64,000 nucleotides of DNA from Alentia gelatinosa (GCA_950022655.1 OX465579.1:15661088-15725087), one strand, 5' to 3'. Shown: positions 47,574 through 59,869, counted from the stretch's first letter. Notes: a model not told the origin generated them from the sequence alone. Translations and numbers: made by a program.

Positions 47574-48371
47574 AAAACAGGTATAAATCAGAGCGGTTTC
47601 TAAGTGGATGGAGAGGACAGGGGGTTGGATGGGGGTGGTTTTGCTGGAGTCGGTAATATAAAATATCAATTAATACAGACATGGAATACACTCAGGATTG
47701 ACTCAATACTGCCACCCAACCTAACTACCTCTCCAGACATGCTAGTCACCTTTCGCGCCGAGAGAAAGCACCGATATAGACCGGTGATATTGCGGTACTG
47801 AACTTTACCATTTGTATGTCCTTTTGCGGCCGACGTGTTTATGGTATTCTGTCACCTTCGCGCAGCTGTCACCCACCTCGACGTCCCTGCCCCATGCTGA
47901 CATATAGATTATTGTTAGTTATGGACCGAGCTTGGGTGCTGGGAACTCTTAAACGCACCAGCGCCACACCTATATATATTCCCAACTCTGTTCACTCATA
48001 AAATAGGCTATACTGTAAAGCCAAATCTGTGCATGTTATATCAAAGAGATTAGTATGGTATGATCTTTTTGGCTATATATAAGGTAGCAGTTTATCTCTC
48101 CCTGTGGTAATAATATATGGAGACAGGGTTAGGGTGATTGAGTGAAACATGTTCCGAGTTGTTTTGGTGTGCTTAGACATACCAAGGTCGACGAGGAATA
48201 TAAGGTTCATTTAGGCACCCTCACTGTCTCCTTATCATTTACGTGAAAATCATTTGAGTGTAAATGTGAGACATTCGTGCAGGTAAAAGATTAAATGCTA
48301 CTATAGGTGGGCTGGCGAGCATCGTGGGCATGTCATGAGCTGCTCGGGTGACACCTGTCCAATATGAGTTC

Positions 48372-48660
48372 TTATCTCACCCCAGGTGTCTATTCCCCAT
48401 AGACTTAACATTGGTAACTCAATGCCCATGGAGTATTTTAAAAAAAACTCAATGCGGGATTATGCTAGAAAGGTTAGCACATTAGTCAGTGTAAAGGGCG
48501 AGATTAATTCAGAAACCTGTTCAAGTTTACGGTCAGAGCTCGATCCCATCTCCCTTGAGTCGCTACATAATTCATGCGGCTTCGCCTTGTGAATTACTAC
48601 GCTATTAAAACTTGATGGGATGCGACCTCTGACCCTAAACTTTCATAAGTTTCCTCTATG
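48372..48660 (+). mobile_element. Bimodular foldback MITE, family 1 copy d
   Basis: A module ttatctcaccccaggtgt, ccccatagacttaacattgg, ctcaatgcccatggagtat. Hairpin arms are ggtcagagctcgatcccatc and gatgggatgcgacctctgac around an apex catgcggcttcgccttgtga, the clearest GGCTTCGCC loop of the family. It ends tcataagtttcctctatg. Confidence 0.92.
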
Positions 48661-49429
48661 ATACTCAAGAGTTACTGCAGCGATTGTGTCCTGATTGAAA
48701 GTCCAGCAATTTGTATCGTTTTACCACTTCACAGCTCGATCCACCAGGTATGGTATTCCACCCTCTGGTTTGTGTCGTAAAGCACCCCCAAAAAATAAAA
48801 CTTTTTTTCAATACCCAATTGAATAACCCAATTCTGAATTCGAAATGCACGGCACTCAATGTTTGACCGTATTGAATATAAGCTAAAAACTCTTTAAAGT
48901 TCAATGGAATAATGTGCATGGATTACTAACAACTCCAATGGATAGAAATTTGTCCGTATAATCACACTCTTCTAGTTCCAGGTTATTCAGCATAGATCTA
49001 CTGATTTTTTTTTTTAATTGACATCACAACATCTGATACAGTATCAGTTCTTCCTGTTTGGATCCTGATGTCATATATGGGTCTATAGAGCTCTGACATA
49101 AGGCATGGTAAAGCATTAAACTGCTGTCAATTCGTAAAGGATCAGGTAAGTAATAGCAGCGTGACACGAACCCTTAATAACCTACATGGGTTGGCAGCTG
49201 TCCCCCCTCCCCGCCAACAGGGTTAGTGTCCTGTGCCGTGTCGAACAGGGATTAAAGCCATTAGCCCTGCCCCGTTAACGGTGGATGATCATAATGATGA
49301 TACGTGCACCAAGTAGGCTATGACTGCGGGACCAGGTGCACCATACACACCTGGTGCACGGACCAGTGTGTAGCGGGCTTCCGTTAACGTAACCACAAAG
49401 CACGTAGACTGCCGTAGCTGGTCTACGTG

Positions 49430-50085
49430 GAGTTCGACTGAACTTCACAGATGTACCCATGTTCTACGCACTCTCCAGGTTCTCATACACCCATAACTCG
49501 TACTTCATAGCCTTAGACCCATGTCCTACGTACTCTATAGATGCTTATACACCCAGAACTCGTACTTCATAGCCTTATACCCATATTCTACTTACTCTAC
49601 AGGTCTTATACACTCAGAACTCGTACTTCATAGCCTTATACCCATATTTTACTTACTCTACAGATCTTATACACCCAGAACTCGTACTTCATAGCCTTAT
49701 ACCCATATTCTACATTCTCTACAGATCTAAATTTATACACCCAGAACTCGTACTTCATAGCTTTATGCCCATATTCTACTTACTCTACAGATCTTGTACA
49801 CCTAGAACTCGTACTTCATAGCCTTATACCCATGTCCTACTTACTCTACAGATCTTATACACACAGAACTCGTACTTCATAGCATTATAAGTTATACCCA
49901 TATTATACTTTCTCTACAGATCTAAATTTATACATCCAGAACTCGTACTTCATAGCTTTATGCCCATATTCCACATACTCTATAGATACCTACACTAGAA
50001 CCTGTACTTCATAGCTTTATGCCCATATTCTACTCTGCATAGACTTACACCAGAACTCGTATGCTATGCACTCTACCAAAATCTT
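49430..50085. repeat. 61-bp tandem array CAGAACTCGTACTTCATAGCC
   Basis: About ten units of 61-66 bp: cagaactcgtacttcatagc, cttatacccatattctactt, actctacagatcttatacac. The middle units (49551-49860) are close to identical. Two units carry a 5-bp insertion (taaattta) in the same place, showing unit-subset expansion. The right end decays to shorter units. Confidence 0.95.
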
Positions 50086-51363
50086 CACAGATCCCTTAAT
50101 TGTCTAGAGACAAGTTTAAACACCCCAAATGGTACGACCACTCCTTTCCTCGGTTATTATCTTTATATCCCTTTCTGCCAGACTCAACCTTAACTTTTCC
50201 CAAATACAAATCCCATCCGAATCTCTCCCGCATACTCATCTACTATACAGAACAGCCCCCTCCCCCCCCCCCCCAAAAAAAAAGAAATAATTAAAAAAAA
50301 TAAAAAAAAATAGAAATGAATAAAATAAGATGAGATAACCAGCAATAGCACCATTATTCCAAGTTGACATGATCGCCTGTCAGTATATCAGTGTACCCCT
50401 CACATCAACACATAACGTTGTGTGATACATACTTGTTTCAATCCACTTCTCCACCAAACTCTCTGTCATGTAATCGCCTTTCCTTGACTGTAACAGCCAT
50501 ATGCATTATGTATATTCATATGTCCCTCGCAATACTCCTACGTAATTGTGCCAATTATGCAGTTCCCCCCAATTACCTATGTAAAGTATTAAAAAAATAT
50601 TGAGATGTGAATTGATATAAAATTCATAGATTATAATTTTTGCATAAAATGGCAGCAACATGTAATCTAGTACCGAGTCAGGCGTGTGTGTATTCATAGA
50701 GTGCGTGTGTAAGTATTCTTCTGCCTAGCTCTCTCAATTCTTCATACGGCGCAGGCAGCAGTACAGACTGAAATATTGATCTCACTGACAACATCAATCA
50801 AGTAAGTTAATTTTGCGGCAGGCTGACACACAGATATGCATATTGCAGAAGGCTGGCTGCACCGGATGACTTGTCACCGTTTGGACAACCTCGAGCCAGG
50901 TCGGCGTGTCATTAAACTAATTATGTTTCCATTGTTTGTGGGCGATGATAGGGGTCTTCTAATTGCTCAAATCACATCCCGCTACATCTTTCATGGTGGC
51001 TGTCCTCTTCTCACCGCCACGTGAACTTCCGTCCAAACGGCGACACCCCTAAGTGTTCTGCCTGGATGGATAATGGGGAAGATTATATGCTGGCCATGTC
51101 GGGGATCCGGCCCAGCCGTGTGGTTTACCGCTTTAGCTACGATGTCAATAACTTAACGTGGAAGCTAACCCTGTGGCTTCCCTGGGGCAATTTGGTCGTA
51201 ACATATTCATGTACACTGGGTGTGTGTGAGTTTGTGTACATATATGTATATATCCATATGAATAGATATATATATACACACACAGAAAAAGTAGGCAAAT
51301 ACTTCCATTTGCCAATACTATATGTGTATTGGTATGCTGAAGACTCTAGCCCTAGTTCTGTCT

Positions 51364-51425
51364 GCATTAACCTACCATACCCTACCCTATCCTACCCTGC
51401 ACTGTCTAACTCTACCCTATCCTGA
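51364..51425. repeat. Imperfect CCTAC/CCTAT pentanucleotide run
   Basis: About eight pentanucleotides of the type ctacc, taccc and tatcc, with interruptions (gcactgtctaa). Confidence 0.85.
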
Positions 51426-53052
51426 CCCTCTGCTGTGTGTATGTATACTTTTTCTTATCGCAAGCAGTGAGTATCGATACAAGTCTCTGAATGTTTTATA
51501 TACACTGCACTAACCTGACCCGTTTGAATAAAATACATATACACATGCATGCATTATAGATGTGACATGTAAAGGTTGGAGCCTAGTTCGTGGATCTCTC
51601 CTTCGACAGACCAGCGCCTGGGTGCTGACATTTCATCTCAAAGCTGCCTCATCAGGTATGGAGCAGGTTATCAAAAATACATGTTTCCTATGAATAATAG
51701 GGTTTCATGGGTTTTTTTTCACTTAACACTATGACTACACTTTTACAAAACCATCTACATGTATAAAACACAATCAGCAAAGCGTCAACATGCTAGGCAG
51801 CTAGTACTAAATTACTTCTTTTAAGTGCTATATACAAGGGTCCAGGCTCTCGTGAGAGTGGCTTTGACAGCCAACAGATGAGGTCCACTTTTGTAAATCT
51901 TTGCGCAGCGATCTTCAGGGATTACCAGGGGGTCGCTATTAACAATAACCTCGCAAAGTGACTGCTGCATAGGCTCAGGGTAAGGCAGCATGGAGGTAGG
52001 GTTGGGGGGGCACATATATACCTCAACTTGTGGCGGGTTTTCGCACCTCCTCCAGGGCGGGTCTGCACACTCCAGGGTCACCCCACCAGCGCCTCCTGGT
52101 GGTCCTGAGGGCAGAGGGCGTCCTCCAGTGGTTGTCAAGTACTGAACAGGGCTCGACGTGAGTCAATGAAGAAGTGGTGTCCCAGCTCGGGCCGGCTCCA
52201 CCACAACCACCACCAACGTCTCAGCACCCCTCATAACCCAGACCTCACCACTCTCACTGCCTCCCTCCTCCAACCGCTATTTATTCTCTAAATATTGATG
52301 CGCTGCCCCGCTGGCCCCTCTTCTGCTCCCCGCCAACCTGTGCACCTCACTTAATGCCGGCATACTCGAGTACTTAACACCTAAATATAAATATATTCCT
52401 GTCTACATCTCGCTCTGGTTACAAGGCGGTAGGGACACCTGTGTCAGTAAGCTGCCCTGTCGACAACGCACCCCCCCCCCCCCCCCTCACCTCTCCTGGA
52501 GGGCCCCGCCCCCACTCCAGTCCCACACACTGGAGGTACAGCACACGGGTCCAAAGAAAGTCAAACATAAACACAGGGGAATTACACAGAACTAACAATT
52601 CTACTGCACCAAAAGGATCAGAGTTCAAGTACATATATATATATATATATATATATAAGCAGTGCATGGCAAATCCCCTGCGTAGGCATCAACTATTGAG
52701 GGGGTGCACAATACGATCAGGCGCTATGGCGCCTCTGGTCAAAGCCCAAAGGCACAGATAGAAACGTGATTGAGCAATCTTACGCTAGTTTGGAGGCGAA
52801 AATGAAACTTTGATACGGCCCTCTGCAAACAATAATGACAATTATTTATTAAAACGGTGGGCACGCTTAATTAGTCCCCGAGTATCTGAGCCTAATGCGC
52901 AAATTGTGTGAGGTTGGCTGTAGAGGGGTCGGTGAGTCATATCTTTTCTACGACTGATCTTCACCGCATGCCCACCTTTGTTCTTCCCAATCCGTCACTA
53001 CTCCGCTCATCAGTTCACAAGACTCCTCTCCCGATCCGCGTCCAATCACGGA

Positions 53053-53193
53053 GCCGTCCATAAAGTAGATTTTTTTTTTTTAATTTTGGACCCCAACTCC
53101 ATTTCTTGTACGTAATAAAACAAAGAAGGAGCATACGCAAAATGTCTAAAGTTTTTTTACCCCCCCCCCCGCGTACGTACTTTATGGATGGCC
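53053..53193. mobile_element. G-tract MITE, complete short copy
   Basis: Terminal inverted repeats gccgtccataaagta and tactttatggatggcc bound 141 bp containing poly-T, ttggaccccaactcc, acgtaataaaac and a C tract. The order is inverted relative to 39981-40157, but the ends correspond. Confidence 0.9.
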
Positions 53194-53379
53194 GCCACTC
53201 TTAGAATCCTCTCCACTTACCCCCCCCCCCCCCCCCAAATAAAAAAATAATAATAATAATAAAGATAAATAAATAAAAATAAATCTGTATTCCACCCTCC
53301 AGCCCTCACTGTTACTTGTGTTTCTTTGGGGTATCTTTCTTTTTCTAGTCCTGTGTTGTGATAAGATACATGTAAGCGC

Positions 53380-53910
53380 GGCGTTCAGCTCGCTACACGC
53401 TGCACACGGCTGACCAGGTTCCGCACAGATTGGCCTCAGTGAAGCGTAGCGCGCGTGGTGCGTGCGGCCCGGACGTGCACAAACCGCCAAACTCGTGCGC
53501 GCGCGGGCGCGGGCGGGCTGCATGGATACCACGCGGCGCAGTGTGCCCACGGCCTGAGCTGACACTGCGACACTCCGCTTCCGGCATGCGCGCGGCGCCC
53601 ACCGTCACGTGATCAGTTGGGCGTCTCAATGGCGTCGCCCCGAGCGCGGGCGCCGCCCGGTCCGCCCGCCGCCCGGCCGCGCCCGTCGGCCGACTAATTG
53701 TTATTGTAATCGCGTCCATTAAGTTTGATTCTCCGGCTGGAGGAGCAGTTGAACGGCTGCCAAGCCCCGGAGGAGCGGCGCGGTGGTCGGGCGCGTGCGG
53801 GGCGTGTCCCGCGACGCCGTCCCGAGCCTCGGCCCGCGTCGCTCCACGTCGTCTACCCGGGGGTAGGAGGGAGGGGAGCGGGGAACAATGTCTACCACAC
53901 GTGCGGGGCC
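53380..53910. promoter_or_regulatory. CpG-dense block (candidate island or enhancer)
   Basis: The densest CpG stretch in the window (tagcgcgcgtggtgcgtgcg, cgcgcgcgggcgcgggcggg, ccgtcggccgactaattg). It carries an E-box in gtcacgtgatcag near 53605 and a TAAT-rich core, ctaattgttattgtaat, near 53695. An imperfect NFI-like site ttgaacggctgccaa lies at 53749 (right half-site perfect, left half two mismatches). Open frames on the minus strand up to 177 codons are explained by high GC. Island, enhancer or alternative promoter are all possible. Confidence 0.35.
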
Positions 53911-54989
53911 CCAGTCTGAGACACAACCACTACCACCACCACCATCACCACATGGCATAAAGAAAATCTCCCTTCCATAGGCTTGCTCAGGCCTAATCTC
54001 CAAGCCTAACCTCCTGACTCGGCACTCCCCGAACTGCCGCCTTCCTCTCGCTGCATGCGTAATGTTCATCTGTCCATGACGGCTGGAGTTCATTGGACTG
54101 TATCAATCATTAAGGCTGAACTGTTTCTAGTGGAGCAAACCCCTGGAAACTCTGTATTGAGTAACTCTGTGTTTTTGTACCCATACCCACAACCCCACAT
54201 CTCACCCACGCTCCACTGAGTAGTCCTCACTTACTGATGTGTCCGACTGATTGCCTCCTAATCTTAACACCATGTGATTAAAATCAGCACGGAGCATACT
54301 GATCAATCTTCAGGTTTTTAATGTATCACGCTTTAACTGAGGCAAGACTTCCTGATTTTTAATGCTCCCCGATGTGACACTCACTGATCGTCTAGACATA
54401 ATACAATTAGGAGGTATTCCACTACTGGCCAACCGTCTCGACAATTATAGACTAAATATAGTGCCAGCGGTGGTTAGGTTACACAAAATCTGGCAGTATT
54501 GTGGTAATAGGCAGTGATTGCTGGCTAGGGATGCTGCCAACTTGAGGCCAACACTACCACCCCACCACCCCCTCAACAGGAAGCCAGCGCTACATACATA
54601 TACAGACCTGCCTTTGTTTACACAAGCGGTGGCTTCCATAGTGGCTTCAACCTTGGTTTTCCTGTCTACGCTTACAACTAAGCCAAGGAACTCATTCTCG
54701 GGACGACCCACCACCAACTTGAAAACAAACTGAACCGCACTTGAGTATGTTGAGGGAACTATCTCAAAGCACCTATTTAAACGTATTGAGTAAAAGCGAT
54801 AGAATGGGACACCGAAAGGGGGAAGGCTCATACTAGACTAGATAGCGTTTATTTGAGCATGCACGCCACAAAGTAATCATACACACCTATAGGGAGACTT
54901 TCTACTCACTACGTATGTATTATAGAGGAGACACCCTGCCTGATCCTCTAGGGACAGGTACGCTCTGCTCCCCCCCCCCCCCTCCCTCA

Positions 54990-55690
54990 CCTACTGAGTT
55001 ATACCTGTATCATCCAAGCCCCAGTCAAGTAGCAAGGGGCCCTGAAGACTCCAGGGGCAACCAAATTCTGCCCCCCCCCCCCCTCCCCACACACACACAC
55101 CACCTCTCATCTGACCGCATGAGGCTGGCTCCAGGGGCCCGTTGAATAATCTAGGCTCGTACATGGAAACCCTTTTCTGTACACGAAGGAGACAATATAG
55201 GTCAACTTTATTAAACACTCGACTAAGACTGTTTTAGTGAACGAACTTGAATATTATCAAATGATAACCCTTGTACAAGGCACAAGGTCTTTATGTATGA
55301 CCCTAGATTACTCAAAGGGCACTGGGCACCGGAAGGGCAGCCATACCATGTACCCACTTCAGAGCTGCCCGTATGATCTCTGCCCAAGTCAAGTGGCAAT
55401 GGGTACTAAGGGGCAGCTAACACACCCACACACACACCCGACCCTATTTAGATTCCTGCATGATCTTGGCCCCTGTCACGTATATATAGCAATGGGCAGT
55501 GAGGACTAAATGGGCAGCATGAATCTGCCCCTGCCCTCACGCTGCCCATATAATCCACAGCTTCAGTCACTCGCATGTAGCAACCATCGCTAAGGACTCC
55601 AGGCGCTGTAGCTAGATTCTATTCCCCGTTCCTCTAATACTGCATGATCCCTGCCCCAGTCAAGTCGCTACCGGCACTGAGGACTCGAGG
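54990..55690. repeat. Decayed tandem array around TGCCCCAGTCAAGT..GGCACTGAGGACTC
   Basis: The phrase (g)cccagtcaagt(a/g)gcaa.gggc(a/c)ctgargactcca recurs near 55020, 55385, 55465 (diverged), 55560 (diverged) and 55658, with gggcagc stretches between. The unit is about 90 bp after excluding the inserted MITE at 55134-55321. Confidence 0.7.
55134..55321. mobile_element. GGGCC-terminus MITE inside a tandem array
   Basis: Ends ggggcccgttgaataatcta and ctagattactcaaagggc, with ggctcgtacatggaaaccct inside, match 38449-38669. It interrupts the array at 54990-55690, so it is younger than that array. Confidence 0.85.
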
Positions 55691-56021
55691 GCAGGATTTC
55701 ACGGGATGTTTTCTCACACAACAAACCCGGTAATAAAGGACCGCGGCATGCGCCGGGAAGGCCGAGGAGACAAAGTCAGAGCGCTGAACCCCGATACCGT
55801 TGATTATTTCTGTAGGCTGGACGTAATTACACACACTAATCACCTGGAGGTCCAGGTGCTCAGGCCAGGGCTTTCTCTATTTGTTAGTTTTCTCTTTTTG
55901 TTCTCTGTCTTTCCAAAATAAGCCTCAAATGAGTTAATTTGTGGTGTGGCGGTGCCCACCCTCTCTGGCACTAGGGAGTTCTTGCGGTTTGGAGGGAGAA
56001 TAGAGCAGACCAAGTTCACCG

Positions 56022-56071
<50 letters not shown>

Positions 56072-56087
56072 ATACGTACATATACTT

Positions 56088-56163
<76 letters not shown>
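56022..56163. repeat. Two (TA)n tracts
   Basis: (TA)n from about 56024 to 56067 and again from about 56092 to 56163, separated by acctatacgtacatatactt. A third TA tract lies at 56471-56520, on the other side of the family 2 element. Confidence 0.97.
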
Positions 56164-56166
<3 letters not shown>

Positions 56167-56182
56167 ACATACCTATATATAT

Positions 56183-56467
56183 TTTTATCCTACCCCTCAT
56201 ATAAATCTCCATAGACTTAACATGGTGGGCCTGTATGCCACGGTTATGCCATAAAATATTTATATGCCACTGGTGACATATGAAGTAAAAAACACATGAT
56301 AGGGTAGGATAAAATCTAAACATTACTCAATTTCATATAATTGTTTACATGCCATTCGTTGTCTTCTGCTACAGATATCACTCAGCTACGATTCGTAATA
56401 TCATGCCGCGAAGACAACTCATGCCATATAAACAATCTTATGAAATTTTGTGATGTTTCATGATAAT
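56183..56467 (-). mobile_element. Bimodular foldback MITE, family 2 copy b, inside (TA)n
   Basis: The A module comes first (56183-56314): ends ttttatcctacccc and agggtaggataaaa, with ccatagacttaacatggtgg and tatgccactggtgacatatg inside. Then comes the hairpin 56315-56467 with arms aaacattactcaatttcata and tgaaattttgtgatgtttca, inner arms cgttgtcttc and gaagacaact, and an apex cagatatcactcagctacga. Both flanks are (TA)n, so it inserted into a TA run. Confidence 0.92.
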
Positions 56468-56470
56468 ATA

Positions 56471-56504
<34 letters not shown>

Positions 56505-56929
56505 TATATATGTGTGTGTATATGTATATATATTTATTTATAAAAACTAAAATAGAGAAGCAGCGAAGAGTAGAGCAGAGTCACTGAGAGTTGAGGACTA
56601 TCGGAGGAGGTCACCACCTACCTTTTGTGTCCACCTCATGGTCCACCTCAGTACTTAAGTAATTTGAACCCGTGCCGGGAACTGCAAGACAAAATAAAGT
56701 GGATCGCCGACTACAGACTGCAGCGTGGCCAAGGAGGAACTTCTATTTATCGTCCACATATTACAAAGTGTCCATAAAAAAACACAGGGAGCCTGTATCA
56801 CCTTACCAGGAGCATATAGATAGGTGTATGCTCCGGGTTCCGATTAAGCGCGATTACGGAAAACTATTGTGTACCTAAAGTGAATTAATATCGGTACGCC
56901 ACTTGTCAGGAAGGGTGGATAATGAATAC

Positions 56930-57066
56930 AATAGACTGGTTTCAGATGAAAGCGGTTGTATGCCCTTCGGAGTTAACACTGCGCAATACACTCGCATGCG
57001 CTCGGATATTACTACGCGTCAATCCTCAGAGTACATGCGACTGTTGTATCTGAAACCAGTCAATAT
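56930..57066. repeat. Foldback hairpin, family 6
   Basis: Arms tagactggtttcagat and atctgaaaccagtca, with weaker inner pairing (gttaacactgcgc and gcgtcaatcctcag), enclose 137 bp. The apex holds tcgcatgcgctcgg. It has the size of a B module, but I see no A module beside it. Confidence 0.82.
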
Positions 57067-57529
57067 TGTATATTGATGCTATATCTAAAGAGATATTCGT
57101 ATTGTTACTGTATGACCTTGGAGCTTACAAGTACAGTCGACAAGAAAACACTACTTGCGGAATTAGGCATTCCAGTTAATACCCTACTATGATTCAATAT
57201 TCTACAAATCCGTCTTACATATATAATCCATGATTGGATTAGATAGATATCTAAGCTCTTGCTACATACTACGAGAACAATTAATCCTGGACTGTAAAAG
57301 AATATCGATCACCGAACAAGTCGTTCTTCTAGTTTATGTGAGAAGTGAAAATGATGATCGGACTTTAACATTGCCCTACGTGAAAGAGGCAGGTATACAA
57401 TAAGATACAAAATACGAGGATATGTCTTGTAAAATAATCATCAGATAATATCTAATGTTTAGTTAATAGTATCTTAGCAAACATCCTCCAGTGTATCGGG
57501 ATATAGGTTATTATCGTAAAACTGTATGA

Positions 57530-57811
57530 GTTTTAATCTTAGCCACCTGTATGCCACGAATGGAGTTTGGCAAAGTGACTTCATGAGGCGAAGCCGAGTG
57601 AAGTCCGGAGTCAAAACTCCAGGAGTGGCATGCGGTGGCCAAGATTAAAACGAATCAGGTTTTGATTTTATCCTACCCTGTCTCCTCGATTTTAGAATAT
57701 TAGGTGACAATAATTCTGTATGCCACCAGTGGCATATAAAACTCCGTATGCCAGTCAGCGTGGAAACTCAATGTTAAGCCTATGGGATTTTATATTAGGA
57801 GTGAGATAAAT
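57530..57811 (+). mobile_element. Bimodular foldback MITE, family 4
   Basis: The hairpin 57530-57651 has arms gttttaatcttagccacc and ggtggccaagattaaaac (the right arm read ggccaagattaaaac), inner arms gtatgccacgaatggagttt and actccaggagtggcatgc, and an apex tcatgaggcgaagccgagtg. The A module 57666-57811 has mixed ends: ttttatcctaccctg as in family 2 and ggagtgagataaa as in family 1. It contains caatgttaagcctatgggat. Confidence 0.9.
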
Positions 57812-58748
57812 GGGTAAAACTAGGCCTAGGCTGATGTTCCCGTCGCATACACACACAAACCACTTTGTGGCCGACCTCGCGGGGACAGGAATGTTGACCA
57901 CCTGGCCGTCACCAGGACCCACCATTTTCTCACCGGTTTGCGGTGGTGTGGCTGCTCCACGGGGCCCTTTACGTGAACGTTGACAGGTGTGGACGGCCTA
58001 AATTACACCCTCTCCCTCCTCCTACTCCTTCTTCACGCATACACCATCTTGACTCTAAAGCACCCTGTTCTCTCCCACCTCCTTCTCCTTCCCAGCAACT
58101 CTCAATATTCCCTAAACATCCGCCATACACATGCACATCAACACGGATTAAACCCTCGTGTAATGATGCACACACCGAGGCCACCTTCAAGCCTCACTTG
58201 CTAATAGACCTGGTGGTTTTCTAAAAGAAATCCATGCGCGCCATTCAGCACTTAAACTGCGTATTGAAAGAGAGCGGCGGGGTTGGTGGCGTACCTGGTT
58301 TGAGGTGGAGATACAGAGGGAGGGGGGTTCGTGGAGAAGCATGTCTGTCGGTAGAAGGCAGCTTGTAATTTATGTAATGGCTCATGATACGCTTGTGAGC
58401 CCGGCAACCCTCACGTAAGCCAGGACAGGTGCACAGTAGCGCCAGATACTATCACCCCCAAAAAGTTCCGTTACCTTCCCCCCTCCGTCTCACTAAAATC
58501 CCCAGTGCACAGTTGACTTAGCCGCAATATCTGCATTTCCACTGGGCTTATGCTCCACTGGACATCTTCCATGGCCGTCGTAGTTGTCTTTTCATCCCCC
58601 GCACCCTGTCATTTTGTCCGGAACCGGTGCCAGTAACTGTACAATCTTTCTACTTGGAGAGATAGATTTCTGATAGGATTCATATTATGGACACTTTTAC
58701 AGTAGCAGGTGGGAGTAGTTGGTTGAAGGAGTTTGGGTATATAATACT

Positions 58749-59045
58749 TTATCTCACCCCTGGTATTTTATCCCCATAGACTTAATATTGGGAACTCGTA
58801 CTCAATGCCCGTGGAGTATTTGGGGAAAATACTCCATTCGGGATTATGTCACAAATCTTAGCCAATTAGTTCATGTGAGGGATGAGACAAATTCAGAAAA
58901 CTATTCAAATTTACGGTTAGAGCTCGATCCCAACGCGTTTGAATCGCGATGCAAGTCACGCGCCCTTGCCTTGTGAATTACTACGCTATTCAAACTCGAT
59001 GGGATACGAGCTAAGACTGTAACATTTCATAGGTTTCCTCTATAA
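58749..59045 (+). mobile_element. Bimodular foldback MITE, family 1 copy e
   Basis: This is the most complete copy. A module: ttatctcacccctggta, ccccatagacttaatattgg, gaactcgtactcaatgcccg, then gggatgagacaa as the inner inverted end. The hairpin follows: ggttagagctcgatcccaac answered by ctcgatgggatacgagctaa, with outer arms aaatttac and taacatttcataggtttcct. The short plus-strand frame across it is not considered coding. Confidence 0.93.
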
Positions 59046-59869
59046 CAGACCACCGCAAACCATCTATTTCACCACAGTCCCGACACTCCCACACAACTAT
59101 ACTTCACCGCCTCCAAGTGCAAATATATCCAACACAAAAAACTCCGCGCCAACAAGTTACATCATGTAACAAACATGCTACACCATGTAGCACAATGACA
59201 GGAGTGACAGAGATACAGACGGCCAACAAATGAAACCCTCACGTCATGCTATTTGCTCTGTGCTCTGGCTCTCCGTCCCTACGATTCACGCCTGTACATA
59301 CATCATTCCCTTCGATAATCAGGGTGGGTGAGGTTGGTTCGGCGGAGAAAAATGAGTAAATATATAGCAAGTGTTAGGTAGGAATTAGCCGCAATTACGT
59401 CCGCTCTTACTATTACTGGGTCTATTATGTGAAGCGCATATGTCATGTGTGTACATAGAAGAAGCAGTTCAGGGTCTGCTAGAGCAGAAATTCAGCTCAG
59501 AAATTCCATCTGGCGGGTGACACTGCAGTATCGACCTAAAAGGCAGACCCACTCTTGAGCCACATCAGTGTCAAGTACATTGTACTTGTATTTCTGTGAT
59601 GACATGTCGAGATCAAATCTATTTCATGTCATGTGGATCTTTGTGGGTCTACGCTTGCTAGATACAGAATATGATTCTGGTAATTGTAATCTCCACTGGC
59701 TTTTCTAAGTCAAGCTGATTAACAAATTTTTATCGTCCAGGTGCTATGGGTAGATAAGTCGTATCAATACTCTTAACATTTGAGATACGTGTTCAATGGG
59801 TAGTTACATTATCAGTGATTCTATACGACAACAAAGCACCCATATAGCAATGTAACTATGGAATATAAA

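Noticed and set aside
49430..50085. CRISPR-like regularly spaced repeat
   Set aside because: Units are contiguous 61-66 bp tandem copies without variable spacers, in a eukaryotic context.
53393..53926. 177-codon minus-strand frame in the CpG-dense block
   Set aside because: High GC lowers stop frequency on all frames. The peptide is Arg/Ala/Pro-rich without a recognisable motif, and a different plus-strand frame is also open.
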